From assembly GCA_017306245.1 (NCBI GenBank), contig JAFKIY010000011.1, forward strand, positions 1 to 42,812: a stretch of 42,812 nucleotides of DNA. Reading direction: 5' to 3'. Positions 32,643-40,783 of the stretch are shown one piece after another (within the stretch, counting starts at the first letter, position 1; the number at the start of each line of letters is the position of its first letter). The notes under the pieces were generated by a model. That model did no database searches. It worked only from the letters and a program-made list of their open reading frames with translations, and had not been told where the DNA came from. The stretch is from Micrococcales bacterium. GTDB taxonomy: Bacteria > Actinomycetota > Actinomycetes > Actinomycetales > Microbacteriaceae. The position numbers and the translations under genes are program-made.

Positions 32643-32683
32643 GTCCAGTCTAAGTAACTCTGACTGGACTCTAGACTTGAGCG
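32643..32683. promoter_or_regulatory. Divergent leaderless promoters with a palindrome (phosphatase/aspS)
   Basis: TAGACT boxes lie six bases before both starts (minus strand 32647-32652 to GTG 32640; plus strand 32672-32677 to GTG 32684). Between and overlapping them is the inverted repeat GTCCAGTC (32643-32650), 11 bases, GACTGGAC (32662-32669), a candidate operator. Confidence 0.5.
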
Positions 32684-33991
32684 GTGACGACTCGAACCCT
32701 CATCAAAAATCTGGCCGCCTTGAGCGATAGACCCGTGACGGTCTCCGGCTGGGTGGATACGGTTCGCGACCAGAAAAAGGTGCAGTTCGTGGTGCTGCGC
32801 GACGAGTCCGGCGCCCTCCAGCTCGTGCACCCGCGAGCTGAAGAGTCCGACCCGATCGCCACCACCATCTCCGCGCTCAGCACGGGCACGTTCGTCACCG
32901 TCACCGGCACCCTCAAGCACGACGAGCGCGTGAAACTCGGCGGCATCGAGGTGCTCATCGCCTCGCTCGACGTCGTGTCGGAGGCTCTCGAGTCGCCGAT
33001 CGCGGAGGACACCGGCGTCGACAAGCGCATGGACTGGCGTTTCCTCGACCTGCGCGTGCCGAAGCACCACCTCGTGTTCCGCATCCAGACCACGCTCGAG
33101 CACGCGTGGCGCACCTATTGGGTCGAGCACGACTTCGTCGAAATTCACACCCCGAAACTCATGGCGAGCGCGAGCGAGTCGAAAGCCGAACTGTTCGAGG
33201 TGAAGTACTTCGAGGGCACGGCGTACCTCGCGCAGAGCCCGCAGTTCTTCAAGCAAATGGCCCAGCCGGCCGGATTCGGCAGCGTGTTCGAGATCGGTCC
33301 GGCGTTCCGCGCCGACCCGAGTTTCACGAGCAGGCATGCGACGGAGTTCACGAGCGTCGACTCGGAGATCAGCTGGATCGACAGCCACGAGGATGTCATG
33401 CGGCTGCACGAGGAGCTCATGGTCGCCGGGTACACGGCGGTGAAGGAGAAACACGGCACCGAGATTCTGGAGGCGTTCGGCATCGAGTTGGCCGTTCCCT
33501 CGACTCCGTTCCCGCGCATCCCGCTCACCGAGGCGAAGAAGATTGTGGCGGAGCGCGGCTACGAGGTTCCCCGCCACGACGACGACATGGACCCGGAGGG
33601 CGAACGCCAGATTTCGGCGTACGTGAAGGAGAAGTTCGGCCACGACTTCGTGTTCCTCACCGACTACGCCTCCAGCATCCGCCCGTTTTATCACATGCGG
33701 CACGACGGGGATGCCAAGCTCACGAAGAGCTACGACCTCATTCTCAACGGGGTCGAAATCTCCACGGGCGCCCAGCGCGAGCACCGCATCGAGGTGCTCG
33801 AAGCCCAGGCGCGCCAGAAAGGCCTGGACCCGGAGGAGCTCTCCTTCTACCTCGACTTCTTCCGGTACGGAGTTCCCCCGCACGGCGGATTCGGGATGGG
33901 GCTCGCGCGCGTGCTCATGCTCATGCTCGGCCTGCCGAACCTGCGAGAAGCCACCTACCTGTTCCGCGGTCCGACGCGCCTCCTGCCCTGA
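32684..33991 (+). CDS. aspS: Aspartyl-tRNA synthetase, archaeal/non-discriminating type
   Basis: Product of 435 residues, the size of the archaeal-type enzyme and lacking the GAD insertion of the roughly 590-residue bacterial form. The N-terminal OB fold (VTVSGWVDTVRDQKKVQFVVLRD) is followed by the class II core: motif 2 with FRADPSFTSRHATEFTSVDSEI and motif 3 GGFGMGLARVLMLMLGL. Such enzymes often also charge tRNA-Asn, feeding the GatCAB amidation route; whether this one does cannot be seen. Whether a bacterial-type copy exists elsewhere is unknown from this window. Confidence 0.92.
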   Translation: MTTRTLIKNLAALSDRPVTVSGWVDTVRDQKKVQFVVLRDESGALQLVHPRAEESDPIATTISALSTGTFVTVTGTLKHDERVKLGGIEVLIASLDVVSEALESPIAEDTGVDKRMDWRFLDLRVPKHHLVFRIQTTLEHAWRTYWVEHDFVEIHTPKLMASASESKAELFEVKYFEGTAYLAQSPQFFKQMAQPAGFGSVFEIGPAFRADPSFTSRHATEFTSVDSEISWIDSHEDVMRLHEELMVAGYTAVKEKHGTEILEAFGIELAVPSTPFPRIPLTEAKKIVAERGYEVPRHDDDMDPEGERQISAYVKEKFGHDFVFLTDYASSIRPFYHMRHDGDAKLTKSYDLILNGVEISTGAQREHRIEVLEAQARQKGLDPEELSFYLDFFRYGVPPHGGFGMGLARVLMLMLGLPNLREATYLFRGPTRLLP

Positions 33992-34044
33992 CACGTCTGA
34001 GGTGACCGCCGTAAACTGGCTCCCGGAGCGGGCTGGAGGTCGAC

Positions 34045-34716
34045 ATGGCGCAGGAAACCCTGACCGGTGTTCTGGGAGAACTCGCGGCACTGGAGGATGC
34101 GAAGGTTCGCGCCGTGAACGAACGGCACGGCGACGACCACGGGGTGAACCTCGGCAAACTTCGCGCGATCGCCAAGCGGCTGAAAACGCAGGAGGAACTC
34201 GCGCGGGAACTGTGGGACACGGGCGACACCGCGGCGCGGTTGCTGTCGATCCTGATCTGCCGCCCGAAATCGTTCACGCGGGATGAACTGGATGCGATGT
34301 TGCGCGAGGCGCGCATCCCGAAGGTGCACGACTGGTCGCTCAGCTACGTCGTGAAGAAGAGTGCCCACGCGGAGGAGCTCCGAGAGGTGTGGTTCGCGGA
34401 CCCGGATCCCGTGGTCGCGAGCGCCGGGTGGGCGTTGACCGCCGACCGCGTCGTGAAGGACCCGACTGGTCTGGACCTGGCGGCGCTGCTCGACACCATC
34501 GAAGCAAACATGAAGGATGCACCCGAGCGCCTGCAGTGGGCGATGAACACGTGCCTCGGCCACATCGGGATCGAACACCCCGAATTTCGGGCGCGCGCGA
34601 TCGACATCGGCGAGCGCCTCGAGGTTCTCAAGGACTACCCGACACCGCCGAACTGCACGTCGCCGTTCGTCCCGCTCTGGATCGCCGAGATGGTGTCCAG
34701 GCAGGCCGCAACATAA
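34045..34716 (+). CDS. DNA alkylation repair protein (AlkD-like)
   Basis: Product of 223 residues with GGAGGTCGAC before the ATG at 34045. The all-helical HEAT-like pattern, with GVNLGKLRAIAKRLKTQEELARELWDTGDTAARLLSILI near the N terminus, DWSLSYVVKKSAHAEELREVW in the middle and WAMNTCLGHIGIEHPE near the end, fits the AlkD-like DNA glycosylase family, which removes alkylated bases. Substrate and activity are inferred from family only. Confidence 0.75.
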   Translation: MAQETLTGVLGELAALEDAKVRAVNERHGDDHGVNLGKLRAIAKRLKTQEELARELWDTGDTAARLLSILICRPKSFTRDELDAMLREARIPKVHDWSLSYVVKKSAHAEELREVWFADPDPVVASAGWALTADRVVKDPTGLDLAALLDTIEANMKDAPERLQWAMNTCLGHIGIEHPEFRARAIDIGERLEVLKDYPTPPNCTSPFVPLWIAEMVSRQAAT

Positions 34717-34729
34717 CGCGGGAAAAGAC

Positions 34730-34909
34730 CTAGGTGAGGTCTTCGATCTTTGCGCCGCCCGCGTTCTTGATCACGGATTCGACGGCGCTCTTCGCTGAAG
34801 CCTTCGCCGCATAGTTCTCGCTCACGGCGAGCGTTTGGCCATTGCTGGCAACGATGCGCCAGAAGAACGGCTGGGTCGCTGACTTGCCTTTGACGATTTG
34901 GAACTTCAT
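34730..34909 (-). CDS. DUF1508/YegP-like small protein
   Basis: Product of 59 residues from ATG 34909, with AAAGGAGATGCATC upstream. A single YegP repeat: FQIVKGKSATQPFFWRIVASNGQTLAVSENY then KASAKSAVESVIKNA. The family's function is unknown. It is convergent with the AlkD-like gene, 13 bases apart. Confidence 0.85.
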   Translation of the reverse strand: MKFQIVKGKSATQPFFWRIVASNGQTLAVSENYAAKASAKSAVESVIKNAGGAKIEDLT

Positions 34910-34954
34910 GATGCATCTCCTTTGGCGCCGCACGTTGTCGCGGTTCAGAACATC

Positions 34955-35254
34955 CTAAACAGTGAAGTCGACAGCGCACCGTTCGGCGGCCAGCTCGTCG
35001 ACGAGCGCGAGCACTTTCTGGTGCTCGGGATGCACGCGGTATACCTCGAGCGCGGCGGCATCGTCGACTTCGACAGTCAGCGCGAGGTCCCAATTGCCGG
35101 GGCGCTGGAGAACGTTCGCGCCCACCGAGAGCGCGCGGATCTGGTCGATGTGGGGAGGAAGCGCGGTGAGCGCCCCGGACAGCCGGGCAACGCTTGCGGC
35201 GCGTTCGGCATCCCCGGTCGCCTTCATGCGGAACAGAACGATGTGCCGAAGCAT
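34955..35254 (-). CDS. Stress-responsive alpha/beta barrel (Dabb) protein
   Basis: Product of 99 residues from ATG 35254. It begins MLRHIVLFRMKATGDAE and ends with YRVHPEHQKVLALVDELAAERCAVDF, the Dabb pattern of a dimeric ferredoxin-like barrel. AAAGG lies upstream. The function is unknown; relatives respond to stress or act as enzymes. It follows the glutaredoxin-like gene with a two-base gap, so they share a transcript. Confidence 0.85.
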   Translation of the reverse strand: MLRHIVLFRMKATGDAERAASVARLSGALTALPPHIDQIRALSVGANVLQRPGNWDLALTVEVDDAAALEVYRVHPEHQKVLALVDELAAERCAVDFTV

Positions 35255-35256
35255 GG

Positions 35257-35514
35257 TCAACCTTTCAGAATGGCGGTGCGCAGCTCCTGCGCGTCCACGT
35301 GCCAGTGCGCGTGTTCTGCGCCGTTCACCAGGATGACGGGGATTCTCTCCCAATACCGTTCGTGCAGTTCGGGGTCGTCCAGAATCGATCGCTTCACGAT
35401 CGTGACGGAATCGGCAGCCGGCAAGTCGCTCACGACGGCGTCGATGACGGATTCTGCGACGTCACACAAATGGCAGTCGGGCTTGCCGATGATCGTGAGT
35501 TCGACGGCGGTCAC
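35257..35514 (-). CDS. Glutaredoxin-like protein
   Basis: Product of 85 residues with a thioredoxin fold: LTIIGKPDCHLCDVAESVI has the CHLC active pair, followed by RIPVILVNG with the cis-Pro. This is the DUF836/glutaredoxin-like group seen widely in Actinobacteria. It probably handles small disulfides in the cytoplasm. It is co-transcribed with the Dabb gene downstream and lies 15 bases after bS22. Confidence 0.88.
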   Translation of the reverse strand: MTAVELTIIGKPDCHLCDVAESVIDAVVSDLPAADSVTIVKRSILDDPELHERYWERIPVILVNGAEHAHWHVDAQELRTAILKG

Positions 35515-35529
35515 GGCGAACGCGTAAAG

Positions 35530-35628
35530 CTACTTCTTGTTGCGACGCTGGTGACGCGTCTTGCGCAGCAACTTGCGGTGCTTCTTCTTTGCCATGCGCT
35601 TGCGACGCTTCTTGATGACCGAACCCAT
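35530..35628 (-). CDS. Ribosomal protein bS22 (AURKAIP1/COX24 domain)
   Basis: Product of only 32 residues, extremely basic: it begins MGSVIKKRRKRM and ends HQRRNKK. It closely resembles the small protein bS22 found in mycobacterial 30S subunits and the COX24/AURKAIP1 domain. GAGGTG lies upstream. It binds 16S rRNA near the decoding region in the species where it has been seen; the same role here is inference. Confidence 0.92.
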   Translation of the reverse strand: MGSVIKKRRKRMAKKKHRKLLRKTRHQRRNKK

Positions 35629-35646
35629 ACACACCTCATTGATTGT

Positions 35647-35669
35647 GGCCCTCGCGTGTCTTGAGGGCC
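35647..35669 (-). promoter_or_regulatory. Hairpin in the bS22 leader
   Basis: GGCCCTC (35647-35653) and GAGGGCC (35663-35669) form a 7-bp stem with a nine-base loop, 18 bases before the bS22 start codon. No T run follows, so it is not a clear terminator; it could mark the end of the bldC message or regulate bS22. Confidence 0.4.
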
Positions 35670-35753
35670 GTGACGATCGGGTCCGATTCGAACCGCGAAA
35701 AATGCCTCGGATAAGTCTAGCGGATCGCCGATCCCGCCCGGTGAGCGCCCGGT

Positions 35754-35960
35754 TCAGCCGACGGCGCTGTCGCGTCCGGCGATGTGCGTGTCGATCGCGG
35801 ACTGCACCGCAGACTCCGGAACGCGGAAGGACCGCCCGAACCGGATGGCGGGCAAATCGCCGGAGTGCACGAGCCGATACACGGTCATTTTTGACACGCG
35901 CATCATCTCGGCCACTTCCGCGACCGTGAGAAACCTCACGTCGGAAAGATCGCTGGACAT
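35754..35960 (-). CDS. bldC: BldC-family MerR-like DNA-binding protein
   Basis: Product of 68 residues, the size of BldC. A single winged-helix domain: FLTVAEVAEMMRVSKMTVYRLVHSGDLPAIRFGRSFRVPESAV. In Streptomyces BldC binds direct repeats and controls development; in other Actinobacteria its targets are unclear. AAGGGGAACG before the ATG is a good ribosome site. Confidence 0.93.
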   Translation of the reverse strand: MSSDLSDVRFLTVAEVAEMMRVSKMTVYRLVHSGDLPAIRFGRSFRVPESAVQSAIDTHIAGRDSAVG

Positions 35961-36089
35961 CGTTCCCCTTGGCTTGGAGCACTCCCTCGGGTGTTAACAG
36001 AGTGCTAGTTCGCTACTTTAGGGGCCAGAGTGACTGTTTGTCCATGCCTCGGAGACCGCCGCCGCCGTGCCACCGGGTCACAACCGGGC

Positions 36090-36650
36090 CTATTTGGTGT
36101 CATCCCCGCGACGGCCGAGCTTCTCCCGGATCGGATCGATGACCTTCTTCTCCACCTTCGCGGTCGCTTCCTCGATCTTGTGGGTTGCGCCCTCAATCAC
36201 GGAACGGACCTGGTGGGACGCGTCGGCGACCGTGCGGCCGACGGCGGCACCGGCATCCGACGGGTGCTCGATGGTTTCGGCAACCTTGCGCAGCGGCTTC
36301 GGCAGGCTGGAGCCCGCCCACGCCGCAAACGCAGTCGAACCGGCTTCGCCGGCCAGAAGCACCACGTCGGTGCTCAGAAACGGGATCAACCAGTCCTCGA
36401 CGGCGTCCAGCGGCGACGGCTCGAGCCGGTAGAACCGATGCTGTCCCTCCTCGCGCACGGAGACGAGCCCGCTGTCGCGCAGCACCTTCAAATGCTTGGA
36501 CACGGTGGGCTGGCTCAGCTCGAGCGCCTCGACCAGGCCGCCCACGCTCACCTCGCCGGCTTCATCCTGATGTTCGAGGCGGTTCTCCAACAGCACTCGA
36601 AGCAACTCGCGCCGAGTCGGATCGGCGATAACGTCAAAGATGTCTCCCAT
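36090..36650 (-). CDS. ArsR-family transcriptional regulator with a C-terminal extension
   Basis: Product of 186 residues. The winged helix at residues about 1-75 has ADPTRRELLRVLLE, the recognition segment ELSQPTVSKHLKVLRDSGLV and REEGQHRFYRLEP. A long tail (about 85-186) includes a hydrophobic patch and a charged helix (EGATHKIEEATAKVEKKVIDPIREK). No CxC metal motif. TAGCCT lies six bases before the ATG. It is divergent from ktrB and might control it. Confidence 0.85.
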   Translation of the reverse strand: MGDIFDVIADPTRRELLRVLLENRLEHQDEAGEVSVGGLVEALELSQPTVSKHLKVLRDSGLVSVREEGQHRFYRLEPSPLDAVEDWLIPFLSTDVVLLAGEAGSTAFAAWAGSSLPKPLRKVAETIEHPSDAGAAVGRTVADASHQVRSVIEGATHKIEEATAKVEKKVIDPIREKLGRRGDDTK

Positions 36651-36737
36651 CTCAGTAGGCTACCGACCTAGCCTGAGTAGTACCATGTCAAGCTCCTGCA
36701 TTGCTGTGCAGGAAGTCCAGCAGACCGAAGGGTCAGG

Positions 36738-38162
36738 ATGCGCGCGAGGCCCGCCCAACGCGGTTCCGTCTTCCAGGGGATCCGCAACTTCGGCGACTTC
36801 TTCGTGTCTGCCTCGCCCGCGCGATTCGCGCTCGTCATCTTCACGAGCCTCGTCCTCGTCCTGACCGCGGTCCTTTCGCTGCCGATCGCCACCGCCGAGC
36901 GCAACGTCACCCCGCTCGCGGATGCGTTCTTCACGGCCATGTCCGCGATTTGCGTCACCGGGCTCACGACCGTCGACATGGCCACCCACTGGTCCACGTT
37001 CGGGAACGTGGCCATCCTCATCGGCATCGAGGTGGGCGGCATCGGCGTGCTCACGCTCGCGAGCATCCTCGGCCTCGTCGTTTCCCGCCGCCTCGGCCTG
37101 AGGGCGAAACTCATCGCGGCGAGCGACAGCAACCCGCTGCGCATCCACTCCGGCCCTGTCGCGGAAGGTCAGGCGATCCGCCTCGGCGAAATCGGCGGGC
37201 TGCTGGCGACCGTCGCCGTGAGCGTACTTGCCATCGAAGCGGTCCTCACCATCCTGATCGCCCCCCGTTTGCTGATGAACGGCGACGACCCGTGGACGGC
37301 GACCTGGCAGGCGTTCTACTTCGCCACCTCCGCGTTCACGAACACCGGATTCGTGCCGCACGTCGAAGGAATGGCGCCGTTCGCGAGCGACCCGTGGATG
37401 CTCACCGTCATCGGGTTCGGAGTGTTCGTCGGAAGCCTCGGGTTCCCGGTGATCTTCGCCCTCACGAAGGGCTGGCGCGGCAAACACCGGATGTCGATCC
37501 ACGTGAAGCTCACCCTCGCGACGACCATCATCCTGATCGTCCTCGGGGCGATCGCCATCTACGCGCTCGAATGGAACAACTCGAAAACTCTCGGAGCGCA
37601 GGACCCTGTCGTGCGACCCATGACGGCCACCTTCCTGTCGATCATGACCAGATCCGGCGGCTTCTCCACGGTGGACATCGGGCAGATGCACGACTCCAGC
37701 CTGCTTGTGATCGACATGCTCATGTTCGTCGGCGGCGGCTCGGCGTCCACAGCCGGCGGGATCAAGGTCACGACCCTCGCCGTGCTGTTTTTGGCGGCGC
37801 TCGCGGAAGCCAAGGGCGACAACGACATCCAGGTGTTCAACCGCCGCATCCCGCCGGACGTGCTGCGCGTGTCAGTGAGCGTCGTGCTGTGGGGCGCGAC
37901 GATCGTGGCCGTCGCCACCATCGCGATCCTCCAGGTGTCGAAGCTGCCGCTCGACCGCGTGCTGTTCGACGTGATTTCGGCGTTCGGGACCTGCGGATTG
38001 AGCACCGGTGTGACCGAATCCCTGCCGGATGCCGGAAAGTACATCCTCGCCGCCACCATGTGGGCGGGCCGGGTTGGTACAGTGACCCTTGCCGCAGCGC
38101 TGGCGGCCAGCCAACGCCGGCAGTTGTTCGTGCGAGCCGAAGAGAGGCCGATCGTTGGTTGA
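36738..38162 (+). CDS. ktrB: Potassium transporter channel subunit KtrB/TrkH family
   Basis: Product of 474 residues. Four pore loops with the selectivity glycines are visible: AICVTGLTT, SAFTNTGFV, IMTRSGGFSTVD and AFGTCGLSTG, between pairs of membrane helices. It forms the K+ path with the KtrA ring. GAAGGG lies before the ATG at 36738. A small hairpin (CCTGCA/TGCAGG, 36695-36712) lies upstream. Confidence 0.94.
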   Translation: MRARPAQRGSVFQGIRNFGDFFVSASPARFALVIFTSLVLVLTAVLSLPIATAERNVTPLADAFFTAMSAICVTGLTTVDMATHWSTFGNVAILIGIEVGGIGVLTLASILGLVVSRRLGLRAKLIAASDSNPLRIHSGPVAEGQAIRLGEIGGLLATVAVSVLAIEAVLTILIAPRLLMNGDDPWTATWQAFYFATSAFTNTGFVPHVEGMAPFASDPWMLTVIGFGVFVGSLGFPVIFALTKGWRGKHRMSIHVKLTLATTIILIVLGAIAIYALEWNNSKTLGAQDPVVRPMTATFLSIMTRSGGFSTVDIGQMHDSSLLVIDMLMFVGGGSASTAGGIKVTTLAVLFLAALAEAKGDNDIQVFNRRIPPDVLRVSVSVVLWGATIVAVATIAILQVSKLPLDRVLFDVISAFGTCGLSTGVTESLPDAGKYILAATMWAGRVGTVTLAAALAASQRRQLFVRAEERPIVG

Positions 38163-38826
38163 CAAAATTGCGCACAATGCCCCTGTGCTGGTCATCGGGC
38201 TCGGACGTTTCGGCGCCGGAGCCGCGGGGCAGCTCGACCGGCTCGGCCGCGAAGTGCTCGCGGTCGACGAAAGCCAGGCGCTCGTGCAGAAGTGGTCCGA
38301 GCGCGTCACGCATGCCGTGCAGGCGGATGCCCGCAACATCGAGGCACTTCGCCAGATCGGCGCCCAGGACTTCTCGGTCGCCGTCGTCGCGGTCGGCTCC
38401 TCCATCGAGGCGAGCGTGCTCATCACCGCGAACCTCGTGGACCTCGGCATCCAGCAGATCTGGGCGAAGGCGATCAGCCAGTCGCACGGGAAGATCCTCG
38501 CCCGCATCGGAGCGAACCACGTGATCTACCCCGAGGCGGAGGCCGGTGAGCGCGTCGCCCACCTCGTCTCCGGGCGGATGCTCGACTTCATCGAGTTCGA
38601 CGACGATTTCGCAATGGTGAAGATGTACCCGCCGAAGTCGATCCGGGGCGTGCCGCTGTCGGAGACGGACATCCGCAAGAAGTTCGGGGTGACGGTCGTC
38701 GGGGTGAAGTCGCCGGGTGCCGAGTTCACGTACGCGACCGCGGAGACCGTGATTTCCAACCACGACCTCATCATCGTGAGCGGGAATTCGGGCGCGATCG
38801 AGAAGTTCTCGGCGCTGCAGAGTTAG
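38155..38826 (+). CDS. ktrA: Potassium uptake regulatory subunit KtrA (RCK)
   Basis: Product of 223 residues from TTG 38155, overlapping the ktrB stop and preceded by GAGAGG. The N-terminal RCK nucleotide-binding domain has VLVIGLGRFGAGAAGQL (GxGxxG) and the Asp of AVDES; the C-terminal TrkA_C part follows from about 140. It gates KtrB in response to bound ATP/ADP or NAD. Confidence 0.94.
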   Translation: MVDKIAHNAPVLVIGLGRFGAGAAGQLDRLGREVLAVDESQALVQKWSERVTHAVQADARNIEALRQIGAQDFSVAVVAVGSSIEASVLITANLVDLGIQQIWAKAISQSHGKILARIGANHVIYPEAEAGERVAHLVSGRMLDFIEFDDDFAMVKMYPPKSIRGVPLSETDIRKKFGVTVVGVKSPGAEFTYATAETVISNHDLIIVSGNSGAIEKFSALQS

Positions 38827-38868
38827 CGGTTCGGCTCTCCGACCGCTACTTCCCCCGCCCCCCACTTT

Positions 38869-38930
38869 CCGCGAAACCGCAGTTTCTGCTCCAAGATTCT
38901 CGTTTTGGAGCAGAAACTGCGGTTTCGCGG
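38869..38930. terminator. Perfect 26-bp inverted repeat between ktrA and proC
   Basis: Arms at 38869-38894 and 38905-38930 are exactly complementary over 26 bp, with a 10-base loop (GATTCTCGTT). The outer ends are CCGCGAAACC and GGTTTCGCGG. It lies between convergent genes, so it could terminate both, but the length, perfection and lack of flanking T runs go beyond an ordinary terminator and suggest a dispersed repeat. Confidence 0.7.
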
Positions 38931-38944
38931 TGTGCCGTGCGAGA

Positions 38945-39775
38945 TCAGCCCGCGGCGAGCTCGCGAGCGCGAGCCAGCGCTGCGGCCGTGGCCCGGTCGA
39001 AGACCGCCTTCAGATCGGCTTTCTCGAGTTCGGCGATCGCGCGCTCCGTCGTCCCCTTAGGGCTCGTAACCTGCCGGCGAAGCTCCCCCGGCGCGCTTCC
39101 GGATGCCGCGAGCAGTTCGCTCGCCCCGAGGAACGTCGTGTTCACGAGGGTCGCCGCATCCGCGTCGCTGAAACCCATCGACACCGCCGTCGCCGTGAGC
39201 TGCTCGATGAGATAGAACACGTACGCCGGCCCCGAGCCGGAGATCGTGCTGAGCGCATCGATCCGGTCCTCCGGCACGACCACGACGGTCCCCACCGTTT
39301 CGAACAGCCGCCGGACGAGCTCCAGGTCATCCGACGACGACCGGGTGCCCGCGCTCAGCCCGGTGACGGCGCGGCCGACAATCGCCGGCGTGTTCGGCAT
39401 CGCCCGCAGCACGGAAACGGATGCCGGCAGAACCGCCTCCATGGTCGCGACAGTCACGCCGGCCGCGACGCTCACGACAATCGCGCCAGGCTCCAGCGCG
39501 TCGGCAATCTCCAGCAACAGGTCGGGGATCATGGCCGGCTTGACGGCGAGAAGCACGATGCGGGCCCCGGTCACGGCGGCCAGGTTCGCCCGCGGATCCG
39601 ACTGGGTGGCGAGACTCGTCACCCCGGCGGAGCGGAGCGAGCTGGCCTTCGCCTCCGTACGATTGGTCACCCGGATGCCCCCGGTGACGGTAATGCCAGG
39701 GTCGCTCAGTCCGGAAAGGATCGCGCCGCCCATCGAGCCGGCACCGAGGATCGCCACCGCTGGGAAAGTATCCAT
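38945..39775 (-). CDS. proC: Pyrroline-5-carboxylate reductase
   Basis: Product of 276 residues. NAD(P)-binding VAILGAGSMGGAIL (about 7-20), LLAVKPAMIPDLL, the central RAMPNTPAIVG and the C-terminal SGSGPAYVFYLIE and VTSPKGTTE signatures are all present. It performs the last step of proline synthesis. The ATG at 39775 lies six bases after a TAGGAT on the minus strand that is part of a shared palindrome. Confidence 0.95.
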   Translation of the reverse strand: MDTFPAVAILGAGSMGGAILSGLSDPGITVTGGIRVTNRTEAKASSLRSAGVTSLATQSDPRANLAAVTGARIVLLAVKPAMIPDLLLEIADALEPGAIVVSVAAGVTVATMEAVLPASVSVLRAMPNTPAIVGRAVTGLSAGTRSSSDDLELVRRLFETVGTVVVVPEDRIDALSTISGSGPAYVFYLIEQLTATAVSMGFSDADAATLVNTTFLGASELLAASGSAPGELRRQVTSPKGTTERAIAELEKADLKAVFDRATAAALARARELAAG

Positions 39776-39781
39776 GGAACC

Positions 39782-39824
39782 ATCCTAGGATTGGAGCGTG
39801 ACGGCTAATCGAGGTGACCAGTGA
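39782..39824. promoter_or_regulatory. Palindromic shared -10 box (proC/CDF) and 8-codon leader ORF
   Basis: ATCCTAGGAT (39782-39791) is palindromic. It reads TAGGAT on each strand, six bases before ATG 39775 (minus, proC) and six bases before GTG 39798 (plus). The plus GTG opens a short ORF, MTANRGDQ, whose TGA (39822) overlaps the GTG start of the CDF gene at 39821. Both messages would be leaderless. Confidence 0.55.
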
Positions 39825-40783
39825 GCGCAGGCGGCGGCAAGCGGGCGATCATCGCGGCCCTTCTGGCCAATCTGGGGATCGCGATCACGAAGTTCGTCGC
39901 GTGGGCGATCTCCGGTTCGGCGTCGATGCTCGCGGAGGCGGTGCACTCGGTGGCGGACACCGGAAACCAGGGCCTGCTGCTGCTCGGCGCCCGGCAGGCG
40001 AAGCGTAAGGCGGACTCGGAGCATCCGTTCGGTTACGGCCGCGAACGTTACGTGTACGCGTTCGTCGTCTCCATCATCCTGTTCAGCATCGGCGGCGTGT
40101 TCTCCATTTACGAGGGCTTCAACAAGCTCGCCGACCCCCACGAATTGAAGTATGCGTGGCTGCCGCTCCTCGTTCTCGTCATCGCCATCGTGCTGGAGTC
40201 GTTCTCGCTGCGCACGGCCGTGCGGGAGTCGAACAAGGTTCGCGGGAAAGAGAGCTGGATCCAGTTCGTCCGGCACGCGAAAGCGCCTGAGCTTCCCGTC
40301 GTCCTCCTGGAGGATGTCGCGGCGCTCACCGGACTCGTATTCGCCTTCCTCGGCGTCGGTTTGACCGTCATCACCGGCAACAGCATGTGGGATGCGATCG
40401 GCACTCTCGCGATCGGCGCGCTCCTCGTTCTGGTGGCCGTCATCCTCGGCATCGAAACCAAGAGCCTGCTCGTCGGCGAAGGCGCCCGCCCGGCCGACAC
40501 GGAAGCCATCCGCGATGCCATCAACGCCGACCCGCAAGTGGAGGCCCTCATCCACCTGCGAACCCTGTACCTCGGTCCGGAGGAACTACTCGTCGCGGCC
40601 AAGGTCGCGTTTGCGCCGAAGAAGAAGCTCACCGAGGTGGCTGCAGCGATCAACGCGCTCGAGGTGAGGGTGCGCAAGGCGGTGCCCGTCGCGCGCGTCA
40701 TTTACATCGAACCGGATATTTACCATCGACCGGACAAACGAAACCCGCCCACGGACATGTTCGTCATCAAGGCGTCGGATTGA
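39821..40783 (+). CDS. Cation diffusion facilitator family transporter
   Basis: Product of 320 residues from GTG 39821, with GAGGTGA upstream. Six membrane helices with metal-site residues in EAVHSVADTGNQ (helix 2) and EDVAALTGL (helix 5), then a cytoplasmic domain from about 215. Exports divalent metals (Zn, Fe, Mn or Co) in exchange for protons; the metal cannot be read. It may be translationally coupled to the short upstream ORF. Confidence 0.92.
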   Translation: MSAGGGKRAIIAALLANLGIAITKFVAWAISGSASMLAEAVHSVADTGNQGLLLLGARQAKRKADSEHPFGYGRERYVYAFVVSIILFSIGGVFSIYEGFNKLADPHELKYAWLPLLVLVIAIVLESFSLRTAVRESNKVRGKESWIQFVRHAKAPELPVVLLEDVAALTGLVFAFLGVGLTVITGNSMWDAIGTLAIGALLVLVAVILGIETKSLLVGEGARPADTEAIRDAINADPQVEALIHLRTLYLGPEELLVAAKVAFAPKKKLTEVAAAINALEVRVRKAVPVARVIYIEPDIYHRPDKRNPPTDMFVIKASD

